This document shows, in pieces, positions 1-11,204 of a DNA stretch of 64,000 nt (its first letter is position 1; each line of letters opens with the position of its first letter). Under the pieces are notes generated by a model, which was not told where the DNA came from, searched no databases, and saw only the letters and a list, made by a program, of their open reading frames with translations. The DNA comes from Limanda limanda. Its lineage: Eukaryota > Chordata > Actinopteri > Pleuronectiformes > Pleuronectidae. A program made the position numbers and the translations under genes. The stretch is from the NCBI RefSeq assembly GCF_963576545.1, contig NC_083639.1, positions 20,551,118 to 20,615,117 of the forward strand, read 5' to 3'.

Positions 1-110
1 TTGTGCACCACAAGCTGCACTGTGTTGTTGTTTTACCAGCTTTGTAAATACAGATACATTTTTAAAGGGCACATATGTTCACTAGCCACAGCATGAATAA
101 AATATGCCAA

Positions 111-126
111 TGTCTGTCTGTCTGTC
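111..126. repeat. (TCTG)n short microsatellite
   Basis: About four tandem TGTC units. Short, and likely to vary in length between individuals. Confidence 0.8.
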
Positions 127-144
127 CACTCAACTCTTGGGTCC

Positions 145-385
145 AGAACGAAACATCTCAACATCTACTCTGTGGATTACCATGGCGTTGGGTTTAGGGT
201 TAGTTTGGTTCATGGTTCCCAGAGGATGAACATAGATGTTCTTAGTAATTCTTCTACTTTTCTACAGCCAACCTTCCTAATACTTGTGGTTTTGAGTAAA
301 ACTCACGCAACAACTAGTGGATAGATATAATTTGGTACAAGCAATCATGTTCCATTCTGCATGAACTGCAGTAACGTTGCTTTTG
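145..385 (+). repeat. Anonymous fish dispersed repeat fragment
   Basis: The stretch carries the phrases 'ctcaacatctactctgtgga', 'catggttcccagaggatgaa' and 'ttttgagtaaaactc'. From memory these match a widespread fish repeat whose consensus alternates 'ctcaacaactattggatgga' with 'catggtccccagaggatgaa'. The order of phrases is kept, so this is a diverged copy rather than a chance hit. It contains no coding region. A short GGGTTTAGGGTTAG run near 190 is a small expansion inside it. The family has no functional name that I can give. Confidence 0.5.
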
Positions 386-924
386 ACTGTTTATGTGGCA
401 ACATCACAAGGTCAAACATTTTGTCTGTCTACTTACAAAAACTACAAAAAGTGCTGCCTCACAGAACAAAGCTGAAGACACTTTCAGCATTGTTTGTTGT
501 TGTTGAATGTTACTTCTTGGTTAGAGAACAAAGCCGGTTGGTTGCCAGAGAGACCAGAAGGGTAAGCTTGTGTGAGTCACATCTGTGCCAGCAGTTTTCA
601 TTGTTGTTTAAGGGGGAGTTTTGTTTCAGGCATATGGAGGAAATTAATGATGGAGTTCTTGACAATCTGTAAAAGTTTTTCTTCAAAGATCTTGATTTAC
701 AGCCTGGTTAACAGTGAAAGTACCATATTAATACAGTAAGTATTGCTGTAAGTAAAAGAGCTGCAAAATGTTTGGACAACCTCAAGTCGTTTTTACTGTA
801 ACAAATAGTCTTTGATGTGAATCTACTTGTCTGATGTAAACCTCAGATCGTAGACAAACATTGATGATGCATCACTTTATCTCTCCACTAGATAAGTGAG
901 TGTGTTCACTAAAAGATTTACGCA
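386..924. other. Unassigned stretch
   Basis: No repeat family, RNA or exon recognised. A 103-codon open frame on the plus strand (361-672) begins inside the preceding repeat, has no recognisable motif and is treated as chance. Confidence 0.6.
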
Positions 925-955
<31 letters not shown>

Positions 956-956
956 G
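925..956. repeat. (TG)n microsatellite
   Basis: TG dinucleotide run with one interruption (TTTG). A run of the opposite sense, (CA)n, lies about 100 bp away at 1053-1075, so the two could pair as the arms of a hairpin in single-stranded DNA or RNA. Confidence 0.95.
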
Positions 957-1052
957 AATAGGCACAAAAAAAGTCCATAGGTAGGAAATACTCACCTGTC
1001 CCTGTGATCAGCTCAGATAGATATGAAGTCAGATACATCGCAGGTCCAAAAC

Positions 1053-1075
1053 TCACACAGACACACACACACACA
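1053..1075. repeat. (CA)n microsatellite
   Basis: CA run, opposite in sense to the TG run at 925-956. Confidence 0.95.
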
Positions 1076-1439
1076 AGTCAGACACACACTTCACACTTGT
1101 GGTAGAAAACACTTTGTCCTCTATCAGCTTTAGATGTTTTCATGATTAAGTCCAGACCAGGAAGAGTGAATGAAAGAACGAAAAGTAAAAGGAAAATAGA
1201 TCAGTTATTCACATTTGGTTTTTATAGAGTTTGAGTTCAGAAACCAGGGAACTCAAATATGCGACATACATAACAAATGTTTGTTTTAGCCATGTGTGAA
1301 ACCTTCTGGTGATAGTAGAAAACATGTTTGTGTGGTTATGTGGTACTGTGCATGTTTTGTGTGTGAATACATGTGCATATAACTATGTCCAAAGAATGTG
1401 TGTGTGACAGCACAGAGGCCATTTGTGTTTAATTTAAAC

Positions 1440-1639
1440 TGGGAGGGAAGGGGACCCAGACTGAGAGGCCTGTCATCACTGGGAGAGGACTGCTCCGCTC
1501 TGCTCAGCTCCCTCATCTCCATAATGGCTTCCAGTTGCTCGTAAAAACACTGAACCATGGGAAACCGTGAGAGGCCAGCGGCCATCAGAACCTCCTCAGA
1601 TGGACTGACTGACCGTCTGGGTATGAAAGGCTGCTCGAG
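1440..1639 (-). CDS. Candidate coding exon, unidentified protein
   Basis: The minus strand is open from 1657 down to 1286. Between 1639 and 1440 the translation has a protein-like composition, with segments such as SVSPSEEVLMAAG, RFPMVQCFYEQLEAIMEM and SPSDDRPLSLGPLPSQ. The middle part would form an acidic amphipathic helix. Base composition is clearly richer in G and C than the flanks. An AG acceptor dinucleotide sits directly before 1639 (minus sense ...CACACAAG), giving phase 0. Its pyrimidine tract is poor. The downstream end is uncertain: a GT follows 1440, but gtttaa is a weak donor, and gtgatg about 50 bp earlier is an alternative. I do not recognise the family. It could also be a pseudogene fragment or chance. 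Confidence 0.35.
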
Positions 1640-1749
1640 CTTGTGTGTGTTGTGGTGTCACTCAGACATAAGACGAGATGACCGGCCGATGGGGCGGGTA
1701 CTGTTCACGGCAACCACTAACCAGGGGCGGAATTTTTTTCCTTTGAGGA

Positions 1750-2165
1750 CTGCTTGATATGACGATATATATCGTGTGATGATAGAAAAACATCTTACGT
1801 ACCATATTATTCTCGATTATCCTCTATTATCCTCAACTTATTTTGATGTGCTGCAAATCACTTTTTATTGCAAACATTTTCATCACTTGGACGCTGCTTT
1901 GAGTTCTTCCACACGGCATGGAGTGAATGGCACAGAATGGGGTAATTCCAAAGAGGAGAAAGACTGACCAGCCAAGACAAAACAAGGAGCTCGTACCAAA
2001 AAGAGAGGCTACTTGTGGCCCATGGATGTGGTTGATGTGAAAAGTTGGACGTTGACCAGAAAAGCCATAGCCTACTTTGCAAATGATATTACAGACCTGT
2101 CCCCACTACAGACTCAAACAACACTAACGCTTTTACCTCCTACACAATTATAATGAGTTTAGAGA
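1750..2165 (+). pseudogene. hAT transposon relic with decayed BED-finger transposase start
   Basis: The left part holds the clock-like ATATATATCG and CGATAT motifs typical of one fish hAT group. After it, the plus strand gives KELVPKKRG from 1984. After a frame change it gives KLDVDQKSHSLLCK from 2042, and then a phrase near 2110-2160 resembling the NLFYHLH...H end of a BED zinc finger. In the family these pieces form the N-terminal DNA-binding finger of the transposase, which cuts and pastes the element. Here the frame is broken at least twice and stops intervene, so no product is expected. The catalytic region is not seen. It lies about 110 bp from the candidate exon at 1440-1639, on the opposite strand. 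The family call is from memory of related fish elements. Confidence 0.55.
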
Positions 2166-2529
2166 CCGTCTATGGATGAGAGCTACAATGATACATGAAC
2201 ACTCAGAAGTTACAAGAGGCTAACATAATTATCAAATAATCAGGAGACAGCTACTGCTGTTACAACTTGACATCTGTAAAGAGATGGCACCTAAAGGTCT
2301 ATTTGAGTGCACAGTGATATACCTCCACTTCCTCCCATTACAAAAATGAAGTATCCCGACTATGGACTGCCATCTTGTGCATGTGGAGCCAGAGTTGGTG
2401 CAGTAGCCGGTTCCCTTCAATACAATATATATTTGACCACTCCTGACTCTCTGAGTCGTCAATCATGATGTCTCTACCAGCTTTTATAGTATCAAATACA
2501 TCAGTGTGACAAATATATATCGGACTTGT

Positions 2530-2668
2530 CCTTTGACTTTTTAGTTTGGTCCATATCCCTTCCATTAACATAGAGAATACCCTAAACTGCAGCCTACCAC
2601 CAGGTGGCGATCAAAAACTTTGGCTTCAATTTTTTTGGAGCTACCATGTTGCCCATTTTTATAAGACA
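2530..2668 (-). repeat. Fish inverted-end repeat, copy 1 of 3 (CATAGACTG family)
   Basis: Contains 'gactttttagtttggtccat', 'ccaccaggtggcgatcaaaa' and 'ttggagctaccatgttgccc' in that order. The same order of phrases recurs at 48725-48870. The 14610-14760 copy runs in the opposite direction and carries the CCATAGACTG end. I know this as a short non-autonomous fish element, probably a DNA transposon derivative. This copy has lost a clear outer end. Confidence 0.55.
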
Positions 2669-4204
2669 ATAATAAGTGTTTTGAGTATTGAATACAATTT
2701 TCTTGAATTATTTTATAAATAATTGTTACATATTTGTGAGATTATCTATTCAATACAACTTCATTTATTTGAAACACTGTGGGACACTATACACAATGAC
2801 AGGCTAATAAGTAAACCAAATTTTAAATGATCATCATTGTTTGATTTAACCCTGCACTTAACTATTGGTGAATCATGATAGAGATTGGAAGAACATTGCA
2901 GTTTACACAGTAACAGGAGTAAGTGTAGTGACTGATCCCGGACTCTAACCAACCTCTAACACACCCAATGATTATGATAATCAATTCCCAAATCCCCTCC
3001 TGTATCCATATGTGCCCAGAGGGCGCAACAAAAGCCAGCACAGTCTGATGCCACATCCTCTGCACATTGATTATGGTGCATGCCATCTAACTAAACTGCA
3101 TTGCTCATAGTTATAAAGTCATCAGCTCTAGTTTATCCTTAAAAACCATTGGACTAAGATGACATCACAACCTTGTCATCTAAAGAAAACAATCTCATGC
3201 AATGAGTCGTCCAGAAATCAAAGAAATCGAAATAGTTAACTCGTTACCATAAGGCGACATCTTTATAGTGATATAAAACAAAATAAAACCAAATAATTGC
3301 GATCACAACAGCTTCACATCCTCCAAGTTATTTGTAATAGGCAATGAAAAGTAACATTATATAACTTAAACGTAGTCAATATAAAGAAGAAAATATTTCT
3401 TACAAACACCTTTCTACAGAACTCAAGTCTGGGTAATTTGCTCACATGTAGAAATAGCTTATAAGGAAACTTCTCTATGAACTCTATACATACACTGTAT
3501 ACAGCATTTCTGTATACATTCCTCTGGGGCACTTAAGTCCTGATCCTTGTCAACAGATTTGTGTTTTATTAGGTGTAGAAACGGCAGTTAGGGCCTGCGG
3601 CTCTGCGGGCACCATTCTTACCAGCATAAACACCTCTGACGCGAACAAGCAGTAGCAATTTTGTGGGGGTGACGATTGTATCTGTGTGTGTGTCTGCGCG
3701 CACATGATTACACGTGTTTATCCATTTGTGTGTCTTCTACTGTGTGTTAGTGCCTGATTGTGTAATCACAGGAGGAATCAGCACCAGAGTTGAATCAAGA
3801 TAAATAGTTTGTCTCTATTGATGCAACAAGATTATGTTTACTGATAATCTGCTTTTAAAAAACTAAATTCTTCAGTGTTCAAGAAACAATGACACTGGAA
3901 GCACATCTATAATCTTAAATTGCAAGAAGTAAAAGATGTGACAGATTGCAAATCCACTACAGTAAATCGTTATTGTTATTTGTTATATTTCTATTTTTAT
4001 AAATATAAATAATATAATGTATCATTATAAATATTACTTACCAACTTCCATAGCCATGCACTTTGAGAGAGGTATGTCTGCTTTCTACTCGAGTGTACCT
4101 GTTGTGAGCTGTGAGGTTTGTTTTGAGAAAACTATGTTATCTTTTTTCCTCATAAATGGTTAATTGGTACATACTGGTTACATACTAATTTAATTACCAG
4201 TACG
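2669..4204. other. Unassigned AT-rich stretch
   Basis: No repeat family or exon recognised. A small mixed TG/CG patch lies at 3680-3705. The stretch at 3975-4040 is almost only A and T. The short open frames here lack any coding character. Confidence 0.55.
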
Positions 4205-4310
4205 AACCACTCACAACCATTCACACCAATAGTTATCTCCAATAACCCAGTCCCAATCTGCTTCCAGTCTATGGACTGTGGGAAGAAGCTGGAGAAAACC
4301 CACGCAACCA
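4205..4310. repeat. Fish dispersed repeat fragment
   Basis: Contains 'tctatggactgtgggaagaa' followed by 'ggagaaaacccacgcaacc'. This matches, from memory, a very common vertebrate repeat phrase (tttggactgtgggaggaagc ... gagaacccacgca). Other pieces of the same family are probably at 22659-22745 and 45625-45692. Confidence 0.5.
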
Positions 4311-4859
4311 TATCTTATATATTTATATCTTGTGGACCAGCATGTATGAACCTGACAGTCTATAAACAGAAGAACATGTATTAACTGTACAAATTGTTCA
4401 TGAGAGTATAAAAGAAAACATCGCTGAATGATGCAACACACACATTTGGCTTCACACGGACGAGTGTTCAGTGTTTTGAAGCCCATTTTTAACCTTTGGT
4501 AACATTTTTTACATCTTTTTGAAAAGTTTGGGAAATGTCATTTTTACTCTGACAGGCCAATTAGAACCAGTCGGCTCAATAAAACCTGTTATATCAACAA
4601 TATACATGAAAGGCACATTTTTATTTTATGTCTGCCCAAGCATCTGTTTTATGAATGTAAAGGGTCTGCTGAGTTACAATGGCCAAGATCTGCAGCGAAG
4701 AGAGTCCTTCTCTCCCACATAAAAAGAGCCTGAAATGAATGGTCCTGTTATTTTCCCATGAAGCTGCTACGTCACTAAATAACATGGCCGCCTACGTACT
4801 GTTTTTACTGTGATGGCATGCAATTACAGTTATGTATGAAATATAATAGACGAACAGAA

Positions 4860-5215
4860 TAAAAACTTTTCACAGTGGTGACATATGTCCCTCTCCAGTT
4901 TTGTTTGTAAAGGTGGTTAGGGTCATTCAGCTGGTTCATCCGGGCTTTCAATATCTGAATCAGACCTGCATTGGTATGGTAGCAAATACACAGTTGTTAC
5001 CGTGGCTGCCGCAGTGTTTAAAACTGGTAAGGAAACCTCTGGTTGAGGGGCTTGGCATTCGCAACAAAGACTATAAGTGGTTGATAATCACAAAAGAGAT
5101 GGCCAGCGAACCAGTCAGAGCAGACTGGGCTTTTGGGAGTTGTGCCAAGCGCCATAACAGAGTACCTTTAATACACCTCCAAATTAAAATTACTGTAATT
5201 ACCAAAGTGTAACAT
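4860..5215 (+). repeat. Probable fish dispersed repeat
   Basis: The end of the stretch carries 'cagagcagactgggcttttg', a phrase I associate with a common fish repeat that usually continues into a purine-rich tail. The upstream part, with 'gcagtgtttaaaactggtaa', seems to belong to the same unit. A 103-codon open frame (4901-5212) spans it and is probably a by-product. No ends or target duplication are visible, so the limits are approximate. Confidence 0.35.
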
Positions 5216-5542
5216 TATCAATGTATACAAATCAATATGTTCACAATATACCTAATGTCGTGACCCTCAATGACAAAAGGTCAAAAGACTTCAGGAAGGG
5301 AAAATGAGAGCAACCATTGTTTGACTGATGTAAAGATGGGTCACATTGACCCACAACATAATAGTGGTTAACTAGTGTTGGTCAGGCCATGTGTTCCTGA
5401 ATGTACTTCCCTGGGAAATTGTCACATTCCTCTGGCCCACAGAATCTGTGGTCAGCCACACATACAGTTTTATTGTGGGAGAGTATGTTACAATGTGAGA
5501 ATGCCAATGAAGTGATTGATATCGCCTATGCTTAGGATTGTA

Positions 5543-5568
5543 GTGTGTGTGTGTGTGTGTGTGTGTGT
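5543..5568. repeat. (GT)13 microsatellite
   Basis: Uninterrupted GT run. Confidence 0.95.
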
Positions 5569-5812
5569 CAAGCGCCTTGTTCTCTTGTGCTTTGTGAAAG
5601 GACACATGTTTGATAGATTACTTGATTTGGACCACAGACTTTTGCGTGTGGCAGACACAGATCAGAATTCTGTCAAATAACATCACCAGTACCTTCGCCA
5701 ACAGAACATTTATGTGTGGGTGGATGGGCGGAACAGGACAAAGAGGGTTGATGCGTGACAGAACGATAGTGTAATTTAGCGACAGAGTTATGAAGAATTT
5801 GTAATCATATGG

Positions 5813-5816
<4 letters not shown>

Positions 5817-5852
<36 letters not shown>
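5817..5852. repeat. (TG)18 microsatellite
   Basis: Uninterrupted TG run, followed by CGAGTG. Confidence 0.95.
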
Positions 5853-5858
<6 letters not shown>

Positions 5859-6007
5859 AACATTCTTCAGGGATCTCATCATTGACACCAACAGGACAGA
5901 GCTTCCCCGTATCAAAACACTGTCTGTGCTGCATTCAGGTTATCTAATTGGCTCCAGACGGAACAATGAACACTGATGCTGAAAATAGATCAGAGGGCTT
6001 CGACTGT

Positions 6008-6036
6008 CACACACACAAACACACACACACAAACAC
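6008..6036. repeat. (CA)n microsatellite, interrupted
   Basis: CA run broken twice by AAAC units. Confidence 0.9.
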
Positions 6037-6537
6037 TGTCACATGTGCTAAATCACATGAACAATGTGTAACACTTGCATATATAAATGTAAACACACAT
6101 GTGAAGTCATTATCACATATATACATACCAACTGTATGTATAAATACAGAGTTTTACACACTATTATCATAGTGATTCACTGTTTCCCTTCTGAGGAAAA
6201 CATCCAAGGCAGTTGAGAGCATGCACAACCGAGACAAGGTGGCTGAGCTCCTGTTGGCTCCATGCACATTTAAATTGGATCTGAATGGAAATGGACATTT
6301 TCAAAACACAAAGGCTAAAAGTAAAATAAAACAATCTTTGAACTCGATGGAAAAGATCATGAGGTCAATGGAAGATGTACAGGAAAAGAGAACTGTGGTG
6401 TGAAGAAAATCTGACTGTTTTTAACCAACTTTAATTATCGAAGAGGATATGTACATAGAAAAACTCCATTCAAGTAAACTTCTCTGTTCAAAACTGTGAC
6501 ACTTTGACACTTTAACTTCCAGTGAAAAATAACGGAC

Positions 6538-6640
6538 TTACTGTACTTTGCACAATCCAGTCTCTAGTGTTTATTTACAACGTATTGCACAATCCCTTGT
6601 GTAAACATGCTTGGCAATAGAACCCCATTCTGATTCTTCA
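6538..6640 (+). repeat. LINE 3' tail-like fragment
   Basis: Carries TACTGTACTTTGCACAAT and ends in 'atagaaccccattctgattc'. Several fish L2/Rex-type LINE 3' ends finish in a similar CAATAAAACC...CTGATTCTGATTC tail. No coding part is left. The assignment is tentative. Confidence 0.3.
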
Positions 6641-7569
6641 GGTGACTTCTGAGTCCTGACTGGACAGATGTGACAGAAAATCTCCGGTAAAATACTTGCA
6701 GGATTTCCATAAGTTTTGGATCATGTCACAAGAATAAAACAGCTGCACTGCTGTTTCTATATACTGTAGGTCTCAGCTGTGTCTCAATCTTGAACAAATC
6801 TGCTCTAAGTGCCAGCTCCTTTACAAAAGAATCGAAGGAGGAAGACAAACATGCAAAGCTCAACTTAAATAATAAAGAGACTTTACTTTTGAACACTCTC
6901 CACGGTTAACTTGGTGATTATCTGCTGCCAATAGAACTTCAATCTAACAACAGTGGATCATTCTACATGACCATAAAGGGGATCCATTGCAGACTGGCAA
7001 AACCAGTAGCAATGCGTATCCATGATGGCAACATATTGTTCCTGCTTGGACTGAACATGTTGTTCCTTCTCCTGTAGAGCAGGAAAGGGCCACAATACCG
7101 GCCGCTGGACTGGTAAAATACGTCCATATAAAGCTATCAAATGAAAACAATGCAATGGTTAGCTGAACAATACCATTTAGCAATCGAGTGCAAAGAAAGT
7201 CACCACAACTCACTGGGACACCAGCAACCCATCAGTGATTAAAATAACCAATTTGTGTACTTTGTCTCTGAACCGACAAGCACCCAAAAGGTGGAGCTAG
7301 AAGTCGTAAAGGTTTCCCTAGTGTGTGTGGAGGGGGTTGGCATTGAGTAATGTGCATGAGTTAGTTGAGATAAGGTCTCGACAACAGGTAGAACAGAGCA
7401 TTGTATTCTTACCATAGTCAGATGTGGTCTAGAAACTCAACAGTGAGAGGTCCCTCGTAATAAGGGTAAGGGTTAATTATACAACCCTTATATCAATCAA
7501 TATACCTTGACTCAGACTATAACTTGATACAGTTTTGTAGAAAAAGTTAGAAGTTTAAGCAAAACATTT

Positions 7570-7713
7570 TTATAGGCACTTACTTATAGCACATGAAAAT
7601 TATACTTTCTTGATTCTTGTTGTTCTGGGTTTGTACCCTCATGGTTAAATGAACCTATTGTAAGTCGCTTTGGATAAAAGTGTTAGCTAAATGAAATGTA
7701 ACGTAATGTAATA
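7570..7713 (+). repeat. Fish dispersed repeat, copy 1 of 3 (GGATAAAAGCGTCAGCTAAATG family)
   Basis: Order of phrases: 'ggcacttacttatagcac', 'actttcttgattcttgttgt', 'gggtttgtaccctcatgg', 'cgctttggataaaagtgtta', then an imperfect TGTAA tail. The same order is found in inverted orientation at 29535-29715, and in shorter form at 50838-50930. The TGTAA-type tail suggests a 3' end made by target-primed insertion, but the class of element is not certain to me. Confidence 0.7.
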
Positions 7714-7727
7714 TCAGCTTATGAGCT

Positions 7728-7795
7728 GTCGAAACCCAGGATTGGGTGTCCTTTAGATCTTCAGTCTAACGCTCTCCTGACCGAGTTATTATGGC
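7728..7795 (-). pseudogene. Decayed tRNA-Phe(GAA)-like sequence
   Basis: The reverse strand from 7795 reads as a tRNA. The D-arm region ends in GGAGAGC, and the anticodon arm GTTAGACTGAAGATCTAAA, with anticodon GAA, looks identical to vertebrate tRNA-Phe as I remember it. The 3' part ends in CCTGGGTTTCGAC. It is 68 nt against the usual 73: about five bases are missing in the T arm, so the internal promoter box B (GGTTCGATCC) is destroyed. The acceptor stem (GCCATAA with TTTCGAC) has three mismatches. It is therefore a dead copy. It may be a tRNA pseudogene or the tRNA-derived head of a SINE. The neighbouring repeat at 7570-7713 has its tail toward this sequence, which argues against the two forming one SINE. 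Confidence 0.75.
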
Positions 7796-9776
7796 ATGCT
7801 ATATGGCAGTCAGGTTGGCTATGTGGTGCCAGACACACCTTTTGCTAAAAAACTGCTGAAATATTAGCATGTTCTCCTGCTGACATTGCTAAACAACGGG
7901 TTGCCAGAAGGATGGCCCACTATCACATATGAAGGAGATAAGCTAAGAAGCATTGAAAGTCCTATTCTTATCATTTAGAGAATTCAAATAGCTGTAATAA
8001 TGGCCGCCACTAAAATATACGTTCATACATTCTAATGCAAAATATACTAAAGACAAAGTTCCATTTCTTTTTCAACCCTCATAAAATTATACTCACCAAA
8101 TGTGTTTGTGACTATGTAAGGTGAAGGTACTGTGTGGTTCAGGTGTTGCTGCTGGAAGTTGCTATATCAAGTGTGGCCACTGTGCCGAATACAGAGAGTA
8201 CGACATGTACGAACTGTGGTGAGGGATCCAAGAAGCAGCATAAAGTTTAGGAACCGCTGACCCAGGCTACCTTATGCTTCTATCCTGATGTGCTCCACCA
8301 ACCACTAAGCTCATGAATAACAATTCAAGTTTGTATTAATAATACAAGTTTGTGATTCTGCTTAGTACAAACTTACAATGTCAGATAGACCACCAACAGA
8401 CCTACACTTTAATCTTTTGCAAATCATGCAGCCCTCTGTGTGACTAATGCATTGGTGCTGCTCACAGCAGCTTGTCACTGTAATGAGGCCCCGTGGACGT
8501 CAGATAGTAGATAACAATACTCAACACATGCAGTGGGAGGAGGTCACAGTCTCTTGATGGAAGAGTTAACTGGTTCCAGCTTCTAAATTACTTGTCACCA
8601 CGGCAACTCCAGTCTCCGCCCTCGAGTGGACTGTATTGGGCAATTCTCAATGAGTTTCCAAAGCCAGAGATATTATATCACCTATACACGCATGCACACA
8701 CATGCACGCACGCACACTCACACACACACACGGCCACACACAGCAGTTTGCAGAGCCAGAGAGTGAATGAGATTTATTGTTATTGTGATAACCCGGGGGT
8801 CCAGCAGTGGTTGAATATGGCTGAAATAAGGCTGTTTTAATAAGGCCTGATTTAAAGAGGGACTCCTGGAGGAGTTACACAAATGCGCACACACTTAATC
8901 TTGGAACGGTTGTCTCTCACTCTCCCTTACTTTCAATAAGTTTCACCTTGTCAGGCTGTGGGTGTGTGTGCGGAGGGGAAGAGAACAGAGGTATTTATGG
9001 GGATCATTTAAAATCATCTGTCCTGAGTTGCATGCTATCCATGCCATCTCCCCTCAGTTATGAATGTGTGTGAGTATGTGAGTTCCCATGGTAGATCAGG
9101 TCTCTGTATGGCTAAACTAAGCACACAGCCATGACAAACATTAATCTATTGAATTATGACCTGCCAACAATACCACCAGATCAGGTTTTAAATTTAATAT
9201 TAAAAATCTAGGAGGAATACCATTGGTTGCAGTAATTAGAGGAGAGTGAGCCCTGTGCAGTTGGTTACTGAGCTGATATCGAACACAATGATTCTATATA
9301 AACATCTCTACATGTTCATATAAATGAAATAGGCAGTTATTGTGTATTGAATAGAGGAATAGGGCGACACTTTTAGCAGGAATAGTGTTATGTGTACACG
9401 CGCACAAAAAACATAAAAACACTGCTTCATAATGCTTTTAGTGTTAAAAAAACTCCCATGTGTAGCTTCACTCTTAATGCTCCATACATTGAAATGTTTT
9501 TTTTATACACTAGTGCCTTTAACTAAGCGGTTTTATTAGGGTCATACCACTATTGAATTTGATTCTATCTTAATTTTTTATATATAACACAGTTCGATCT
9601 AATTTATTTCTATTTTCTTTCTGTTTATATATTTTTTAAGATTTTGATACAGATTTATCGATTTTATTTATTTTACCTCTCTTAACTTTTAAACCTCTTT
9701 TTTTTGCCATTTTAAATTTTTATTTTGCTTTTAAATTGTTTTAAGCTGAGCTTTTAGATAAAAATGTTTTTTTTAT
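7796..9776. other. Unassigned stretch
   Basis: Apart from a CA-rich patch at 8685-8743, nothing is recognised. From about 9480 to 9776 the sequence becomes very T-rich, with runs of T and A, probably the degraded 3' region leading into the LINE-tail-like piece that follows. Confidence 0.5.
8685..8743. repeat. Impure CA-rich microsatellite
   Basis: CA run broken by TGCA, CGCA and CGGC units. Confidence 0.85.
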
Positions 9777-9833
9777 GTTCCTGTACAGCACCTTGAATCT
9801 ACCTCAATGTATGAAAGATGCTTTAGAAATACT
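9777..9833 (+). repeat. LINE 3' tail-like fragment
   Basis: Contains CAGCACCTTGAATCTACC and 'aatgtatgaaagatgcttta'. This resembles the common tail 'aagcactttgaattgcct...tatgaaatgtgctatataaa' found at the 3' ends of some fish LINEs. No reverse-transcriptase coding is visible upstream. Confidence 0.4.
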
Positions 9834-11204
9834 ATCGTTAATTGCTTTTATTGTATGTGTACATACAACATCAACAGCAAAGAAACCTTCATCAACAGTG
9901 TGACTTAAACGTTCTCTGTTCAAATAGGAAGCTGATATCCGCTGAGAAGCAATTTAGTAAAGTTAATGGAAATGTTCCAATATAATTTCTCATGCTAGCA
10001 GTGTGGGTCACTGCTGTTTGGTGGCTCTTGTTATCTCATCAACCCTTAGTTGAATGTGATGTTAGATTATAAAAAAATGAAGCATATTATTACAATTATT
10101 ATCATTAGTGTGCTGCCCTAGTCGTTTTCTATAATATAACTAGACAAGTAACAAGCAGGTTATAATGTAGTTGAACTACAATGGTTGTAATTATGAACAA
10201 ATGTTTTAAACGTTTCTTTTAACCATGAGAATGATCATTCTATCTCTTCTACCTCAACCAAACCTGTATCACAGCTTGTCACAGTGTCAGCTTTGTGCTT
10301 GAATCAATGAGAATGGTCAAAGTAATCCTGCAGTTGATCTTGGATACTGTTGAGTATAGTTCCTTCAAAATATCATGCAGCCAGATTATTGTTTTTAGAT
10401 TGGGTCTTAAATTTTTTCCCTTGAGTTTGACAAATACATGTATCTCAAATGTTTTATTTCTTAATCAAAAAGCTGTATAAAGTTGTCAATTAGTGCCCGT
10501 TTCATGTAGGTTTTTACTCTTAGAAGAGACCCAGCATTTCCCCACCCCCCATACAATTATTTATATATATATGACGAATATGCTGCTAATTGGACTGCTG
10601 CCAAAAAAAAAAAAAGTGTACTGATGCACAATGACGATAAAGAAACTATCTATATTTTTAATTGTCCTTAGGGTCAACTCAGTCCATCGAATGTGCTAAT
10701 GTGATAACCTGACATGTTACAGCCAAGGATATTACACTGACTCATACAAAGCAATAAAGTAGTGGTCGTTATCATGTCTGATTGCTGAAGATATACGCAG
10801 TGAATAGTTTGCAAGCTCATCGACCTTCTTGAGTTCTGTAAAAGTAATTAAAGTCTGTTCGAGTCAGACAGTATGTCATGCACTTGTGTGATTGGAGAGT
10901 TTCAAAATGTACCTGGCACAGACGCTGAGAATAAAATGTTTGAGGGGGGAGCACACAGCGAGTAGGTCCAGGAAAAGATAGAGGAAATAATGCGTAATGA
11001 TTGACATGAATTGTATGAGATTTTATAAGCAAGTCTTCTTAGTTACCATTGGCCGGGTTCTGGTTATGAAAGTGTTACCAGGCAAGCGACCAGTTATGTC
11101 AAGGGACAGTGTTCAGATATTATCCAGATACTGTTCGGTCCTATTCACCAAGTGGACATAAGTACTGTACAGAAATTAACTCCAGAAAGTGTTCAGACAA
11201 TGGA
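9834..11204. other. Unassigned stretch
   Basis: AT-rich sequence with a short (TA)n near 10562 and an A13-type run near 10604. Nothing coding recognised. Confidence 0.5.

Larger units (their letters stand above)
5220..7569. other. Non-coding stretch with microsatellites
   Basis: Holds three CA/TG microsatellites and one LINE-tail-like piece, listed separately. The rest is plain AT-rich sequence. Frames such as 5948-6172 are driven by the CA runs. Confidence 0.6.

Noticed and set aside
361..672. 103-codon plus frame near the window start
   Set aside because: Begins inside a recognised dispersed repeat, has no motif and no exon-like borders.
7570..7795. A single SINE made of the tRNA-like head and the neighbouring repeat
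   Set aside because: The repeat's TGTAA tail faces the 3' side of the tRNA-like sequence in the opposite direction, which is the wrong arrangement for one SINE; kept as two features.
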